Positions 16,673 to 25,673 are shown, numbered from the stretch's first letter. The stretch is 64,000 nucleotides of DNA from Desulfuribacillus stibiiarsenatis (GCF_001742305.1 NZ_MJAT01000012.1:310001-374000); one strand, 5' to 3'. A program made the numbers and translations. The notes: generated by a model not told the origin, from the sequence alone.

Positions 16673-18991
16673 ATGTTACGTTTTACTAGAAAGCAAGTTT
16701 TAGTAGCTGCTGCGTCTGCTGCTGCATTATCAGCAATTGGAGGTTGTAGCTTAGAGGAAGAAACCCCGGCACAATCTCAACCAGGCCAACCAGCTCAAAC
16801 AGGTGCTGATGCAGATGCTTGGCACAAAACAGTGTGTCGTTATTGCGGAACAGGTTGTGGTCTGCTAGTTGGGACAAAACAAGGGAAAGCAGTTGCAGTA
16901 AAAGGCGATCCTGACAACACGGTAAACAAAGGTATGTTATGTGTAAAAGCTTACTTTTTGGCAAATGTATTATATGCGAAAACTCGTATAACTAAGCCTT
17001 TAATTAAGAAGAATGGTAAGTTTGAAGAAGCATCATGGGAAGAGGCATTAAATTTAATTGTTACAAAATTTACAGAGATTAAAACCACTCATGGATCTGA
17101 TGCTCTAGCGTTCTATGGTTCAGGGCAAGCAAGTATGGACGAATCTTATGTTTATAATAAATTATTTAAGGGCTTTATTGGTACCAATAACGTTGACGGC
17201 AACCCAAGAACATGTATGGCGAGTGCTGTAGCTGGCTTTAATCAAACATTTGGTAAAGATGAGCCAATGGGAACATACGATGACTTTGAAAAGGCGGATG
17301 TATTCTTCTTTATCGGATCGAATGCTGCAGAAGCTCACCCAATCTTATGGGCAAGAATTATAGAAAGACGAAACAAGAACCCACATGTGAAGATTATTGT
17401 ATGTGACCCACGTGAAACTCGTACAACTCAAGTTGCTGATAAAAAGTTAATATTTAAGCCAGGTGCAGACATTGCACTATTAAATAGTATGGCGTATGTA
17501 ATTGTAAATGAGAATCTAGTAGATCGTAACTTTATTGATAGCTATACTAACTTTGCACAAACAGTAGATGGTAAAGATGAAAAGCGTGATTGGAATCAAT
17601 ATGTAGAATTCCTACAACAATTCAAGCCTGAATTAGTAGAAGCAACTACAGGTGTAAAAGCAGAGCAAATTTATGAAGTTGCTCGGATGTTCGCAGAAAA
17701 GAGTAAAGAAACAATTTCGTTATGGTGCATGGGTGTGAACCAAAGAATCCGTGGAACGCACACGAACAACGTAATTCATAACCTGCATTTAATTACGGGT
17801 AAAATCTGTCGTCCTGGTTCTACTTCATTCTCTTTAACCGGCCAACCATCTGCTTGTGGCAGTGTGCGTGAAGTTGGAGCATTAGCGCACCTATTACCTG
17901 GTCATAGAATGATTGCCAATGCACAACATCGTAAAGAAATTGAAACTATTTGGGGAATTGCTGAAGGAACTATTAAGCCTACACCTGGTAGACCTCTCAT
18001 GAGAATGTTTCAAGGTACGGTTGACGGGGATATTAAGGGTATGTGGGTTATGGCTACAAATCCAGGGCACTCGTTACCGAATGTTAATAAATATCGTGCA
18101 GGTATGGAAAAGTGCTTCCTAGTAGTTTCAGAAGGTTTTCATCCGACGAGAACAAGTGAACTTGCAGATGTTATTCTACCTGCTGCAGTATGGTGCGAGA
18201 AAGAAGGACTTTACGGCAATGCAGAGAGAAGAACACAACACATGGCAAAGGCTATTGATGCACCAGGGGAAACAAAACCAGATGTATGGGCATTATTAGA
18301 AGTAGCGAAACGTATGGGTTATGGAGATTACTTCAAGTATAATTCGATTGATGATATTTTTGCAGAATATAGAAGATGTACAGTAGGTACTGGTTATGAT
18401 GTTGCACCTTTGGAACGCTTACGTAAAGAGCGTGGAGTTAGATGGCCAGTAGTCGGAGATGGAATGGGGACAGAAGGTTCTATCCGTTATGCAGCACCGT
18501 GGGATCCGTATGTAAAGGCAGAAGAAAAGATTAAGTTCTATGGTAAGCCAGATGGAAAAGCAGTTATTTTCTTTAGACCACATTTACCACCTGCAGAAAC
18601 AGTAAACGCGGAGTACCCAATGTATTTAACTACAGGTAGACTATTGGAACAATGGCATACAATGACAATGACTGGCACTGTAGAACAGTTAAATAAAATT
18701 GTTGAAGTACAAACTGCAGGTGAGGGTTGGTTCGTAGAAATGAACCCTAAAGATGCCGAGTCCTTAGGACTAAAAGATGGAGATAAAGTAAGAGTCACAT
18801 CTCCACGCGGTCAGTTAATTTCTAAAGTAAGCTTACATGGTCGTGGAACACCACAACCAGGACTATTATATATGAACTTCCACGATCCAAATGTGGAAAC
18901 ACTTACAAACATTGTTGTAAGTGACGCTGTTGATGCTGCTTCGGCACAACCAGAATATAAAGTATCCATCTGTAAAATCCAAAAGATCTAA
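16673..18991 (+). CDS. napA: NapA-type nitrate reductase catalytic subunit with lipobox
   Basis: 772-residue molybdopterin bis-MGD oxidoreductase of the periplasmic nitrate reductase group. A [4Fe-4S] site is formed by C55, C58, C62 and C90 (CRYCGTGC and GMLCVK). The Mo ligand is C181 in RTCMASAVAGFNQTFG, the NapA rather than formate dehydrogenase pattern. The C-terminal cofactor domain (TTGRLLEQWHT, then SPRGQL) is complete. The signal is unusual: FTRKQVLV has RK instead of RR, and the hydrophobic stretch ends in the lipobox AIGGC (C25), predicting a lipid-anchored enzyme outside the membrane. ATG 16673 follows AAGGAGGAG. The substrate could also be another oxyanion. Confidence 0.9.
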   Translation: MLRFTRKQVLVAAASAAALSAIGGCSLEEETPAQSQPGQPAQTGADADAWHKTVCRYCGTGCGLLVGTKQGKAVAVKGDPDNTVNKGMLCVKAYFLANVLYAKTRITKPLIKKNGKFEEASWEEALNLIVTKFTEIKTTHGSDALAFYGSGQASMDESYVYNKLFKGFIGTNNVDGNPRTCMASAVAGFNQTFGKDEPMGTYDDFEKADVFFFIGSNAAEAHPILWARIIERRNKNPHVKIIVCDPRETRTTQVADKKLIFKPGADIALLNSMAYVIVNENLVDRNFIDSYTNFAQTVDGKDEKRDWNQYVEFLQQFKPELVEATTGVKAEQIYEVARMFAEKSKETISLWCMGVNQRIRGTHTNNVIHNLHLITGKICRPGSTSFSLTGQPSACGSVREVGALAHLLPGHRMIANAQHRKEIETIWGIAEGTIKPTPGRPLMRMFQGTVDGDIKGMWVMATNPGHSLPNVNKYRAGMEKCFLVVSEGFHPTRTSELADVILPAAVWCEKEGLYGNAERRTQHMAKAIDAPGETKPDVWALLEVAKRMGYGDYFKYNSIDDIFAEYRRCTVGTGYDVAPLERLRKERGVRWPVVGDGMGTEGSIRYAAPWDPYVKAEEKIKFYGKPDGKAVIFFRPHLPPAETVNAEYPMYLTTGRLLEQWHTMTMTGTVEQLNKIVEVQTAGEGWFVEMNPKDAESLGLKDGDKVRVTSPRGQLISKVSLHGRGTPQPGLLYMNFHDPNVETLTNIVVSDAVDAASAQPEYKVSICKIQKI

Positions 18992-19030
18992 TTAAATACA
19001 CTTTCTATAGATATAATGATTTTATTATTT

Positions 19031-19075
19031 AGCAAACAAGGAACCCCTTCTACTTGTTTGCTTTTTCTTTTTTAG
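19031..19075 (+). terminator. Intrinsic terminator after napA
   Basis: A perfect 10-bp stem (19031-19040 with 19053-19062) with a 12-base loop, followed by T-rich sequence. Confidence 0.85.
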
Positions 19076-19149
19076 ATATTAACTACTGAAATTATTTATG
19101 TTATTCTATAGTAAGTAGATAGTTATTATAGGATTAGAGGGGGAGAAAA

Positions 19150-19392
19150 ATGACTATAAAAAAAACACGAATAACTATCATTTTGTTATCTTTTATTTTG
19201 ATTGCTCTATTAGTCGGATGTGGTACTGCAGATGAGGCAAAACAAAATGAAGTAGAAAATCAAGCAAAGTTAATACCCCATGATACATTAGGGAAAGAGT
19301 CTTGTTTAACTTGCCATTCGCCAAACGTTCCACCTCATAAAATGAAACAAAATAATTGCTTACTGTGCCATAAACCATTTCGCGAATCATAA
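19150..19392 (+). CDS. Small diheme c-type cytochrome lipoprotein (possible NapB substitute)
   Basis: 80 residues with a lipoprotein signal (hydrophobic to LLVGC, C24) and two haem c motifs, CLTCH (52-56) and CLLCH (70-74), only 18 residues apart, plus several extra histidines (H44, H63) that could serve as axial ligands. ATG 19150 follows GAGGGGGAG. It lies just after napA behind its own terminator and is the only cytochrome in the window. NapA partners are usually the diheme NapB of about 150 residues; this much shorter protein may do that job (inference). Confidence 0.8.
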   Translation: MTIKKTRITIILLSFILIALLVGCGTADEAKQNEVENQAKLIPHDTLGKESCLTCHSPNVPPHKMKQNNCLLCHKPFRES

Positions 19393-19437
19393 AACCATCG
19401 AAGGACAAAATATTACATTATAAACTGATATTCTTAT

Positions 19438-19465
19438 GAAAGAAGCCGTTGATGCGGCTTCTTTC
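19438..19465 (+). repeat. Strong hairpin after the cytochrome gene
   Basis: A GC-richer 11-bp perfect stem (19438-19448 with 19455-19465) with a 6-base loop. No clear T run follows, so it may be a weak terminator or an RNA-stabilising 3' hairpin. Confidence 0.5.
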
Positions 19466-19633
19466 GATATTCATACATATATTTATTCATATAAAAAAGT
19501 GTGTATAGTTTAAGAAGCAATTGAACAAAGAAAAACCTTGTATCTCACTTTAGATTATGAAAATATTTTGATATATTAATTCTTTAGAATCTTATATAAT
19601 AGTAGTAAATATATCTAGTATATTTATAAAGGG

Positions 19634-20608
19634 GTGATTGGCATCAGTATTCTTATTGTGGATGATTCAGTTTTAGTAAGGGTATTAATTCATGATTTGT
19701 TAAAAGAGAAAGGTTATAAGAATTTAGTTATGGCTTCATCTGCAAGGGAAGCGATTGCCTATATTCACCAGAACATAAATAAGAAACATATTACAAAGAA
19801 TCAACAAATCGACTTAATTCTTATGGATGGAATTATGCCAGATATAGAAGGCGTGCAGGCTTGTAAAATGGTCAGAGATATTGATGGTATGCAGGATGTA
19901 CCAATTATTATGGTTACAGGGAAAACGGACATAGCGACATTAGAGGCCGCTTTTGAAGCAGGGGCTAATGATTATATTACGAAACCTTTTAATACACTTG
20001 AACTATTAGCTCGAGTTAGAGCTGCTTTGCATCTCAAATATGAGATTGATAAAAGAAAAGCTAGAGAACGTGAATTAGAAGAAGTTAATAAATTGCTACA
20101 AGAGCTTTCATCCATTGATGGATTGACAGGTGTAGCAAATCGTAGGAGATTTGATGAAGCACTCTTAACGGAGCTAAAACGTGCTGTTCGCAAAAAAACG
20201 CAATTGTCAGTTGTGATGATTGATATAGATTTTTTCAAAGAATATAATGATACCTATGGACATCAACAAGGGGATGAATGCTTAAAGGAAATTGCCAATG
20301 TATTAAAGGAAGTAGGAAAGAGGCCTGGAGATGTTGTGGCTCGCTACGGTGGAGAAGAGTTTATCATTATATTGCCAGACACTGATGTTTTAGGTGCAGA
20401 AAATATTGCATCGATTGCTAGACAGAAAGTTGAGGAAAAAGAAATACCGCATAGTAAATCAAAGGTTAGTTCGTATGTTACAATTAGTATTGGCGTAGCT
20501 ACGACAAAAAACCATAGTTATACGAAAGAGAAAATATTATCAGAAGTTGATAAAGCACTATACCATGCGAAAAGAAACGGAAGAAACAGGGTATCCGTTT
20601 ATGAATAG
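19634..20608 (+). CDS. Response regulator with GGDEF diguanylate cyclase domain
   Basis: Up to 324 residues. The N-terminal REC domain shows ILIVDDS, the phospho-acceptor D65 in LILMDGIMPD, MVTG and the lysine in TKPF. A GGDEF domain follows, with active site GGEEF (about 239-243) and the inhibitory I-site RPGD exactly five residues before it. It should make cyclic di-GMP when phosphorylated and be product-inhibited. The start is uncertain: GTG 19634 sits inside the ribosome site AAAGGGGTGA, whereas ATC 19643 would be ideally spaced and give MSILIVDDS. No partner kinase lies nearby; an HD-GYP protein is at 58.2 kb. Confidence 0.92.
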   Translation: MIGISILIVDDSVLVRVLIHDLLKEKGYKNLVMASSAREAIAYIHQNINKKHITKNQQIDLILMDGIMPDIEGVQACKMVRDIDGMQDVPIIMVTGKTDIATLEAAFEAGANDYITKPFNTLELLARVRAALHLKYEIDKRKARERELEEVNKLLQELSSIDGLTGVANRRRFDEALLTELKRAVRKKTQLSVVMIDIDFFKEYNDTYGHQQGDECLKEIANVLKEVGKRPGDVVARYGGEEFIIILPDTDVLGAENIASIARQKVEEKEIPHSKSKVSSYVTISIGVATTKNHSYTKEKILSEVDKALYHAKRNGRNRVSVYE

Positions 20609-20674
20609 AACCGTATTTTGAGAATATAAGTAGTAATATAAAAAAGCTTAGACAATGCATATGGGGTGAAGAAT

Positions 20675-21244
20675 TTGAAAAAAGTAATATTATTATCAGG
20701 GAGTCCTAATAAAGTAGGAAATACAGTGCAAATCATGCAAGAATGTGAAAAGGTTATAAAAAATCAAGGTCTAGAGACGGAGATTATTTCTTTAGCAGGA
20801 AAGTCGATTCATTCTTGTGTAGGCTGTAGAAAATGTAAAGAAATTAAACGTTGTACCATAGACGATGGATTAAATGAAATTTTAGAAAAGGTAAAAGAAG
20901 CAGAAGGGTTTATTATTGGCGCTCCAGTTCACTTTGGCACTGCCCGTGGCGATTTAATGAATACGATACAAAGAATTGGTATGGTATCGTACGGGACAGA
21001 TCGATTCTTATCATGGAAAGTAGGAGGACCTATTGCAGTAGGACGTCGCGGAGGTTTGTCTACTGCTTATAATGAGATGCTTATGTTTTACTTCATTAAT
21101 GAAATGATTGTACCTGGTTCAACATATTGGAATATAGTATTCGGTAAAGAGCCTGGAGAAGCATTGAAAGACACAGAAGGGTTGAACACAGTAAAACGCT
21201 TCTCTGAAAATGTAGCTAAATTGATTACCAAAATTCATAATTAA
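20675..21244 (+). CDS. NADPH-dependent FMN reductase / iron-sulfur flavoprotein family
   Basis: 189-residue flavodoxin-fold protein. The N-terminal FMN loop is GSPNKVGNT. The segment CVGCRKCKEIKRC (C-x2-C-x2-C-x5-C) matches the compact cysteine motif of iron-sulfur flavoproteins; GAPVHFGTARG follows. TTG 20675 is chosen since GGGGTGA (20663-20669) precedes it; the in-frame GTG 20666 is within that site. Members reduce FMN or carry electrons in anaerobes; no partner is evident. It ends at a strong terminator. Confidence 0.82.
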   Translation: MKKVILLSGSPNKVGNTVQIMQECEKVIKNQGLETEIISLAGKSIHSCVGCRKCKEIKRCTIDDGLNEILEKVKEAEGFIIGAPVHFGTARGDLMNTIQRIGMVSYGTDRFLSWKVGGPIAVGRRGGLSTAYNEMLMFYFINEMIVPGSTYWNIVFGKEPGEALKDTEGLNTVKRFSENVAKLITKIHN

Positions 21245-21254
21245 TAGGTAATTC

Positions 21255-21296
21255 AAATACAACATCTAATCGATTGCAGATGTTGTATTTTTTTTG
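21255..21296 (+). terminator. Intrinsic terminator after the flavoprotein gene
   Basis: A perfect 13-bp stem (21255-21267 with 21278-21290), a 10-base loop and a long T run. Confidence 0.9.
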
Positions 21297-21350
21297 TTTA
21301 TTGACAAATACTAACTTCTATATCCAAATATTCTTGAAGGGGACATTGGT

Positions 21351-22130
21351 ATGCCAATATACAATAGAAGAAGACTCTTAAATCAAGATATTCCTACAAC
21401 GCCGAGCATTGCTCCAGCTGTTCCAGAAAAACCCAAAAATACGACTAACAAAAAAGATGAACAAAATATTATTGATACGATTAAAAATTTTGGACAAACT
21501 AATATTCCTCAAACTGAAAGCAACATTCATTGCATTAATATTATTGGACAAGTGGAGGGACATATGATTCTACCTCCACAGAACAAAACGACAAAATATG
21601 AACACATTATTCCGCAGATTGTAGCCGCGGAACAAAACGATAAAATTGAGGGGATTTTAATCATACTAAATACCGTTGGAGGAGATGTAGAGGCAGGTTT
21701 AGCATTAGCAGAAATGCTATCAAGTCTTTCAAAGCCAACCGTGACACTCGTTCTAGGTGGTGGGCACTCTATCGGGGTGCCGATTGCTGTTTCCTCTGAT
21801 TATAGTTATATTGCAGAGACGGCTACAATGACGATACACCCTATCCGCTTAACAGGTTTAGTGATTGGAGTGCCACAAACATTTGAATACTTAGATAAAA
21901 TGCAAGAGCGTGTAGTTCGTTTCGTTACGAAACACTCTAAAGTTTCAGAAGAAAAATTTAAAGAATTGATGTATAAAACAGGCGATTTAGCGAGAGACAT
22001 AGGTACAAATGTTATTGGTTCAGATGCAGTTAAATACGGGTTGATTGATGAAGTTGGTGGTTTAGGGCAAGCTCTTAAGAAGTTGAAGTCTTTAATAGAA
22101 CTAAGTAAAAAAGGAGACATGCTTCAGTGA
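21351..22130 (+). CDS. tepA: ClpP-like translocation-enhancing protein TepA
   Basis: 259-residue ClpP/crotonase-fold serine protease family member (YmfB/TepA). An N-terminal polar extension (about 75 residues) precedes the fold. The nucleophile serine lies in GGGHSIGVP and a histidine in [10 protein letters not shown], so the dyad looks intact; [17 protein letters not shown] is the oxyanion region. It is a putative cytoplasmic protein linked in B. subtilis to secretion and spore protein turnover. Its stop overlaps ylzJ by four bases, as expected from conserved order. Confidence 0.92.
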   Translation: MPIYNRRRLLNQDIPTTPSIAPAVPEKPKNTTNKKDEQNIIDTIKNFGQTNIPQTESNIHCINIIGQVEGHMILPPQNKTTKYEHIIPQIVAAEQNDKIEGILIILNTVGGDVEAGLALAEMLSSLSKPTVTLVLGGGHSIGVPIAVSSDYSYIAETATMTIHPIRLTGLVIGVPQTFEYLDKMQERVVRFVTKHSKVSEEKFKELMYKTGDLARDIGTNVIGSDAVKYGLIDEVGGLGQALKKLKSLIELSKKGDMLQ

Positions 22131-22345
22131 TAATATACACTCCACTCCCTATCGAATCTGTATTGCAAAGTAGCGAAGAGGTTCAACCAACGTACATTGA
22201 AATAGAATATGAGGGTCGATTGGTTCAATTAGAAACTATTGATAATTATCAAGCAAAAATAGTTCGTCTAGTGAGTAGTAATCCGAATGACTATTTAAAC
22301 AATACATATATGCCAGGCAAAATTATTTATTTTCGCCCAAATTAA
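22127..22345 (+). CDS. ylzJ: YlzJ-like small protein
   Basis: 72-residue YlzJ family protein of unknown function. GTG 22127 overlaps the tepA TGA (GTGA), and AAGGAGA lies about 10 bases upstream. The sequence [13 protein letters not shown], a central beta region and a PGKIIYFRP end are family-typical. The gene lies between tepA and spoIIIE, as in B. subtilis. Translational coupling to tepA is likely. Confidence 0.88.
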   Translation: MIIYTPLPIESVLQSSEEVQPTYIEIEYEGRLVQLETIDNYQAKIVRLVSSNPNDYLNNTYMPGKIIYFRPN

Positions 22346-22362
22346 TACCAATGTATAATATT

Positions 22363-22393
22363 CCTCTATCCTTTAGGGTAGAGGCTTTTCTTT
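22363..22393 (+). terminator. Intrinsic terminator after ylzJ
   Basis: A 9-bp stem (22363-22371 with 22376-22384, one G-U pair), a 4-base loop and a T-rich tail. Confidence 0.8.
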
Positions 22394-22394
22394 C

Positions 22395-22424
22395 ATAGTC
22401 AGAATTTATAAAAATTCTGACTAT
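22395..22424 (+). repeat. Perfect 13-bp hairpin in the ylzJ-spoIIIE gap
   Basis: Arms 22395-22407 and 22412-22424 pair perfectly around a 4-base loop. There is no T run after it on either strand, so it is unlikely to be a simple terminator. It sits between the ylzJ terminator and the structured element that follows. Confidence 0.7.
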
Positions 22425-22429
22425 AAGTA

Positions 22430-22476
22430 ACAGCAACTAAGGCATTCACCTTCGTCGGAAGGACTTGCTGTATGCC
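22430..22476 (+). ncRNA. Possible pseudoknot RNA element upstream of spoIIIE
   Basis: Stem 1 pairs 22430-22436 with 22465-22471 (7 bp). Stem 2 pairs 22441-22445 with 22472-22476 (5 bp). Their 3' strands are contiguous, so the two helices could stack as an H-type pseudoknot. A further hairpin, 22449-22453 with 22458-22462 and a GTCG loop, fits inside the long loop. I do not recognise it as a known riboswitch. It ends 85 bases before spoIIIE. Called from manual pairing only. Confidence 0.35.
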
Positions 22477-22561
22477 AAGTTTTGTTTATATATTGCGATA
22501 AATTACTTTGTGGATTATGATTAAACAGGGAAGACAAGACAGAGAATAAAGAGGTGGGAGA

Positions 22562-24898
22562 TTGGAATTTTTTAAAGAATTAAATCGTAATCTTAAATAT
22601 GAATCGATTGGCATTATAATATTAGTTATATCAGCTTTGACTTTAGGTAAGTTTGGATCAATCGGTGGATCGCTAGCGTTTCTTACAAAGTTGATAGCGG
22701 GAAATTGGGGGTTTCTCTTACCGTTATTTGCGGGAGCTTTTGCGCTGTATCTCATGATTCATCGTTCTACTGTGAAGCCGAATACGCGCTTTTATGGAGT
22801 ATTTCTATTTTTCTTAATACTGTTAATTTATAGCCATTTGAACTTATATGTTCAACTTTTAGGGAAGACAGGTTCAGATTTCAATATCATTTCAAGTACA
22901 TATGTGGCAACGATAGAAAATAGAGTTACTGAAGAGTCCGTTGATTTAGGGGGCGGGCTCATTGGAGCATTACTATTATGGGGGTTCATTTATTTATTTG
23001 ATGTGAATGGAACGAAACTTGTGCTATTAGGATCTTTTCTTATTGCATTGTTATTCTTTACAAAGCTTTCGATTGGCGATGTATTTAAGAATATAAAAAT
23101 TAGAGTAGGGAATTTAAGAGATCAATGCGGCAACTACTTTTCCAAACTGTTTGATATCATGAAAAAGGATATAAATAAAAATGACCAGATTGATTCAAAA
23201 ACACATGAATCGACAGATAAAAATAGCTATATTCATGAAACTAAGAATGTAAATCAAGTGACGAAAGATCATTTTATAACCGCAGAAACGCAGCAAGATG
23301 AAACGGAAAAAGATGTAGTAGCAACAAAATTAGAAGATAAGGCAGTTACTGCAAGAAAGTTCGAAAAAGAAGAAGTATTAAAAGATCTAGAAGCAGTATT
23401 AGCAGTGGACAATAAGCCTCTTGCCGGTTTAACCAATATGTCATACGATTTTCCTCCCTTACAATTATTGCAACAAAGAGCTACGAAATCTAAGGGCGAC
23501 GCTGGGATAGTTGCAAATATTCGCAAATTAGAAGCAACCCTAGAAAGCTTTGGAGTAGTCGCTAAAGTTGTTCAATACAGTCAGGGACCTGCGGTTACTC
23601 GATATGAGTTACAACCAGCAATTGGGGTGAAAGTTAGTAAGATTTTAAACCTTACTGATGATTTAGCACTGGCCTTAGCAGCTAAAGATATACGAATGGA
23701 AGCTCCTATTCCTGGAAAAGCAGCAATTGGTATTGAAGTTCCTAACCAAGAAGTTGCTGTCATTGGTTTAAAAGAAGTGCTAGAAAGTAAAGAATTTAAG
23801 CAAGCAAACTCAAAATTAACAATTGCTTTAGGGAAAGACTTGTCCGGTAACTCAATAGTTGCAGATTTGGCGAAGATGCCGCATTTATTAGTTGCAGGAT
23901 CTACAGGATCAGGGAAGAGTGTTTGTGTCAATGGTATTATTACAAGTATCTTGTATAAAGCAAATCCTGATGAAGTTAAATTTTTTATGATTGATCCTAA
24001 GATGGTAGAATTAAACGTATATAATGATATTCCGCATCTAGTGACCCCTGTTGTCACAGATCCAAGACAAGCAGCATATATGCTTAAACGGGTCGTACAA
24101 GAAATGGAGCGCCGCTACCGACTTTTTGCTGATCGAAAAACCCGCGACTTAGAACGTTACAACACGATTATCCGCCAAGAAATTGAAAAGGGAAATCATA
24201 ATTTAGAATGTTTACCGCAGATAGTTGTAATCATTGATGAATTGGCAGATTTAATGATGGTTGCTCCGGGCGATGTTGAGGATGCCATTTGTAGAATTGC
24301 TCAAATGGCTAGAGCTGCAGGGATACATTTAATCATTGCTACACAAAGACCAAGTGTTGACGTTATCACTGGAATTATAAAAGCCAATATACCAAGTCGT
24401 ATTTCATTTGCTGTTGCTTCTCAGACTGATTCTCGGACAATTTTGGATATGGGTGGAGCGGAAAAGCTTTTAGGTAGAGGGGATATGTTATTTTATCCAG
24501 TGGGTGCTTCAAAGCCAGTAAGGATTCAAGGGGCGTATATAGCGGAAGAAGAAATTGAAGCAGTTGTAGATTTTATAAAGAAACAAAAAGAAGCAACGTA
24601 CAATGAAGAATTATTGAAATTTGACAGTGTAACAGAAGAGAAAGAAGCATCAAATGCTATAGAAGATGAGTTATACCCACAAGCAGTGGAGCTGATTCTA
24701 GAAGTAGGACAAGCATCTGTTTCATTTTTACAAAGAAAACTAAAAGTAGGATATGCTCGTGCAGCTCGTTTAATCGATTCTATGGAGGAAAATGGAGTTG
24801 TTGGTCCATTTGAAGGAAGTAAACCACGAGACGTGTTGCTGACTAAGGATGAGTACTATCACATCAAAGAACAACAAAAAGCTAATTTGGAAAACTAA
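22562..24898 (+). CDS. spoIIIE: DNA translocase SpoIIIE/FtsK
   Basis: 778-residue septal DNA pump (B. subtilis SpoIIIE is 787). About four N-terminal transmembrane helices (to about residue 180) and a charged linker are followed by the motor: Walker A GSTGSGKS near 445, Walker [13 protein letters not shown] and [12 protein letters not shown]. The C-terminal winged-helix gamma domain ([17 protein letters not shown]) reads orientation sequences. It moves the chromosome into the forespore. TTG 22562 follows AGGTGGGA. Locus tepA-ylzJ-spoIIIE is conserved. Confidence 0.95.
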   Translation: MEFFKELNRNLKYESIGIIILVISALTLGKFGSIGGSLAFLTKLIAGNWGFLLPLFAGAFALYLMIHRSTVKPNTRFYGVFLFFLILLIYSHLNLYVQLLGKTGSDFNIISSTYVATIENRVTEESVDLGGGLIGALLLWGFIYLFDVNGTKLVLLGSFLIALLFFTKLSIGDVFKNIKIRVGNLRDQCGNYFSKLFDIMKKDINKNDQIDSKTHESTDKNSYIHETKNVNQVTKDHFITAETQQDETEKDVVATKLEDKAVTARKFEKEEVLKDLEAVLAVDNKPLAGLTNMSYDFPPLQLLQQRATKSKGDAGIVANIRKLEATLESFGVVAKVVQYSQGPAVTRYELQPAIGVKVSKILNLTDDLALALAAKDIRMEAPIPGKAAIGIEVPNQEVAVIGLKEVLESKEFKQANSKLTIALGKDLSGNSIVADLAKMPHLLVAGSTGSGKSVCVNGIITSILYKANPDEVKFFMIDPKMVELNVYNDIPHLVTPVVTDPRQAAYMLKRVVQEMERRYRLFADRKTRDLERYNTIIRQEIEKGNHNLECLPQIVVIIDELADLMMVAPGDVEDAICRIAQMARAAGIHLIIATQRPSVDVITGIIKANIPSRISFAVASQTDSRTILDMGGAEKLLGRGDMLFYPVGASKPVRIQGAYIAEEEIEAVVDFIKKQKEATYNEELLKFDSVTEEKEASNAIEDELYPQAVELILEVGQASVSFLQRKLKVGYARAARLIDSMEENGVVGPFEGSKPRDVLLTKDEYYHIKEQQKANLEN

Positions 24899-24949
24899 AT
24901 TGCACCATATGGTATTTCTTATATTACTATCACATATGATTCATTAAAG

Positions 24950-24965
24950 TATCTTGTACAAGATA
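24950..24965 (+). repeat. 16-base perfect palindrome before the Asp23-family gene
   Basis: TATCTTGTACAAGATA reads the same on both strands and ends at the first base of the ribosome site AAAGGAGA (24965-24972) of the Asp23 gene. It could be a dimeric regulator site or a translation-affecting RNA hairpin. Confidence 0.6.
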
Positions 24966-24980
24966 AAGGAGAGATCTTTG

Positions 24981-25385
24981 ATGAAAGATGTGATAATAAA
25001 GGACGCCATTAATAAAAGTGGAATCAAAGGCGTATTAACATTTGATCCCGATGTTATTAAGACAATTGCTGCAATTGCTTCCTTAGAAATTGAAGGAATC
25101 TATGCCATCAGCGGGGGGATTTTTGATGGCATAGCCCAAAAGCTAAGCAATAAACATTTATATAAAGGTATTAAAGTCGAAATAGGTAGCGAAGAGGTTT
25201 CCATATCCTTGTACTTGATTGTTGAATACAACCACTCGATTCCAGATATTTATCATAATTTGAAGTCTAACCTTCAACAATCATTAGAATTTATGACTGG
25301 GTTAAAGGTTCAAGAAGTAAATGTAAGAATTGATGGACTAAAAATATATGACGATAAAGAAAAGGAAAAGGAAGTAACGTACTAA
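24981..25385 (+). CDS. Asp23/Gls24 family envelope stress protein
   Basis: 134-residue Asp23/Gls24 (YloU-like) protein. ATG 24981 follows AAAGGAGA; an in-frame TTG at 24954 lies in the palindrome and lacks a site. Family signatures are GVLTFDPDVIKTIAAIASLEIEGIYAI in pieces, a conserved VEIGSEEVSISLYLIVEY strand region and LKVQEVNVRIDGL at the end. Members associate with the membrane or envelope stress and sometimes with fatty-acid or wall genes; function here is unknown. It converges on a minus-strand gene, and a palindrome covers both stop codons. Confidence 0.88.
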   Translation: MKDVIIKDAINKSGIKGVLTFDPDVIKTIAAIASLEIEGIYAISGGIFDGIAQKLSNKHLYKGIKVEIGSEEVSISLYLIVEYNHSIPDIYHNLKSNLQQSLEFMTGLKVQEVNVRIDGLKIYDDKEKEKEVTY

Positions 25386-25396
25386 GGTACGTTACT
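25373..25396. repeat. Inverted repeat covering the stop codons of two convergent genes
   Basis: A perfect 10-bp stem (25373-25382 with 25387-25396) with a TAAG loop. It contains the plus-strand TAA (25383-25385) and the minus-strand TAA (25392-25394). It may be a shared 3' hairpin, though neither side has a T run. Confidence 0.65.
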
Positions 25397-25559
25397 CGTA
25401 ACTATCCATTTTTGTTTTACGATTCATATAGCGGTTTCTTATGAAATAACCGGCAATAGTAAAAGCAGCAAAGCTTACAAATTGAATAATCCACATATTT
25501 TTCATCTCGAAATTCGTTACAAAGCTCCATGGGCTTTTGCGTTGAAATTTAAATAACAT
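25392..25559 (-). CDS. 55-residue single-helix membrane protein
   Basis: ATG at 25559 reading left, with a near-perfect ribosome site AAAGGAGG (25567-25574 on the plus strand) 7 bases away. The product begins MLFKFQRKSPWSF, has one transmembrane helix (about WIIQFVSFAAFTIAGYFI) and a basic C-terminal tail RNRYMNRKTK. It is not recognised. The strong ribosome site and the only minus-strand orientation in this part of the window argue that it is real. It may be a sporulation-type small membrane protein (guess). Confidence 0.75.
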   Translation of the reverse strand: MLFKFQRKSPWSFVTNFEMKNMWIIQFVSFAAFTIAGYFIRNRYMNRKTKMDSYE

Positions 25560-25673
25560 AATGCTACCTCCTTTCTTTTGTATAATTATTTTTCACAAGT
25601 ATTAAGTCAGGTATGTAAAGATAAGACGATTATATATTAGCGATATTGGAAATATATTCTAAAAATAACTTGG

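Noticed and set aside
19436-19513. 25-codon frame after the cytochrome gene
   Set aside because: It runs through the hairpin at 19438-19465 and has no ribosome site.
22363-22445. preQ1 riboswitch in the ylzJ-spoIIIE gap
   Set aside because: AACTAA-like bases occur, but the conserved aptamer hairpin and spacing are not present.
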